Shown in pieces: positions 63,344-64,000 of a stretch of 64,000 nt of DNA. How positions within the stretch are numbered: position 1 is the stretch's first letter; each line of letters opens with the position of its first letter. The notes under the pieces are model-generated. The model did not search any database, was not told the origin of the DNA, and saw only the letters and a list, made by a program, of their open reading frames with translations. This DNA is from Pterois miles (taxonomy: Eukaryota > Chordata > Actinopteri > Perciformes > Scorpaenidae), in the NCBI GenBank assembly GCA_947000775.1, contig CAMQGK010000171.1, forward strand, positions 62,001 to 126,000. Direction: 5' to 3'. Both the position numbers and the translations under genes were made by a program.

Positions 63344-64000
63344 TTAACCCTCTGAGACCCACAAAAGACCTGTTTTAGTCTTTTTTAGCGGGGTACAGGG
63401 GCGCTTTAGGGTGAGACAGCAGGTCAATAGTAAATGTCACATAGACATGGTGTATATCATCTGAAAGCTGGGAACCTGAAGATTAATTTTAGAGCACTGT
63501 GTCCAGTAGTTTTAGTAATAAATCAAAAATAAACACAAATTACTTAATTATTTAAAATGCATTGTATTAAAAGTGTATAATGGTTTAGAACATTATGATG
63601 AAAGTACATGATGAACATCCCCATGCTCTATTATGTCTCATAAATAATAAATTGTTTGGGTTGATAACATTTGTTACACAGATATGGTGCTAAATTTAAC
63701 CACATTAAGACACCAAGACCTTGAGGAATGCCATAGAAAAATCCATGCTGTGATTTGGTTTCAAAAACTTTTGACATTTTGAGATTTTTGCAAAAATTGC
63801 AGTTGCAATTTTTCAGCAATGGCTGGATGGCGAGCACCTCTGTTTTGGAAATTGCACAGAAACCCCCTTATTGTCAGTCTACAGCCATCCATCCTCTGAA
63901 TGCTCTAGGTCTCTATAGTTTGTGGCTGTAAAGCTTTATGAGGCTGTGATTATCCTAGAGGTCACCACAGGTCATTTTATACAGTGAGGTCAAGTTTCAA
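63344..64000 (+). mobile_element. piggyBac-like nonautonomous element, runs off the window
   Basis: Starts TTAACCCTCTGAGACCCAC, that is, a TTAA site followed by CCCT ends typical of piggyBac-type termini. The following AT-rich noncoding body continues to the window edge, so the other end is not visible. It inserted next to or into the repeat at 63165-63343. Confidence 0.5.

Larger units (their letters stand above)
60777..64000. other. gene-free 3' region after the last visible crb1 exon
   Basis: Apart from the repeats listed, I see no coding exon. In particular there is no exon encoding a long hydrophobic segment followed by a Crumbs cytoplasmic tail ending in ERLI. The long open frames here (for example 62517-62771) are low-complexity and lack domains. 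Confidence 0.55.

Noticed and set aside
1..64000. CRISPR, phage, toxin or bacterial defence systems
   Set aside because: All genes are intron-containing vertebrate genes; no repeat-spacer array or prokaryotic gene was seen.

Overview
The window is vertebrate nuclear DNA, most likely from a percomorph-type teleost. The genes have many small exons with GT-AG borders, the introns are short, and the spacers are full of repeats typical of fish genomes: tRNA-derived SINEs, TTAA-flanked and hAT-like MITEs, and long (GT)n and (TTATC)n tracts. There are no operons, prophage, CRISPR arrays or bacterial features.

I assembled four protein-coding genes exon by exon from splice sites and reading phase. 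In order they are tdrd5 (minus, coding 11529-21053), nphs2/podocin (plus, 24200-27843), axdnd1 (minus, 28591-40283) and crb1 (plus, 41638-60728). All four models close in frame: 867, 391, about 1017 and 1292 residues. The block axdnd1-nphs2-tdrd5 matches the human 1q25.2 order AXDND1-NPHS2-TDRD5. Human CRB1 lies on the same arm (1q31.3) but far away, so its position beside axdnd1 here is a rearranged or ancestral linkage.

Layout: 1-11.5 kb is gene-free and repeat-rich. 11.5-22.5 kb is tdrd5, a germ-granule LOTUS/Tudor protein of the piRNA pathway. 22.5-24.2 kb is a spacer between divergent 5' ends. 24.2-28.1 kb is nphs2, a stomatin-family slit-diaphragm protein. nphs2 and axdnd1 converge tail to tail, with candidate poly(A) signals about 80 bp apart. 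28.6-40.3 kb is axdnd1, a coiled-coil axonemal protein with a dynein light-chain (p28-like) domain and an X-box-like RFX motif just upstream. 41.6-60.7 kb is crb1, a photoreceptor/epithelial polarity protein with EGF and laminin-G domains. 60.8-64 kb is gene-free and repeat-rich.

The genes do not form one pathway; they are expected to act in germline, kidney glomerulus, sperm or cilia, and retina. The observations most worth following are: (1) the crb1 C-terminus is made by reading through a perfect splice donor into a 40-residue hydrophobic tail, and no membrane-anchor/ERLI exon is visible; (2) the podocin tail is about 22 residues shorter than human inside one exon; (3) an X-box lies 142 bp upstream of axdnd1; (4) tdrd5 appears to have a short upstream ORF overlapping its start; (5) one hAT-like repeat carries a perfect 26-bp hairpin consistent with a template switch.
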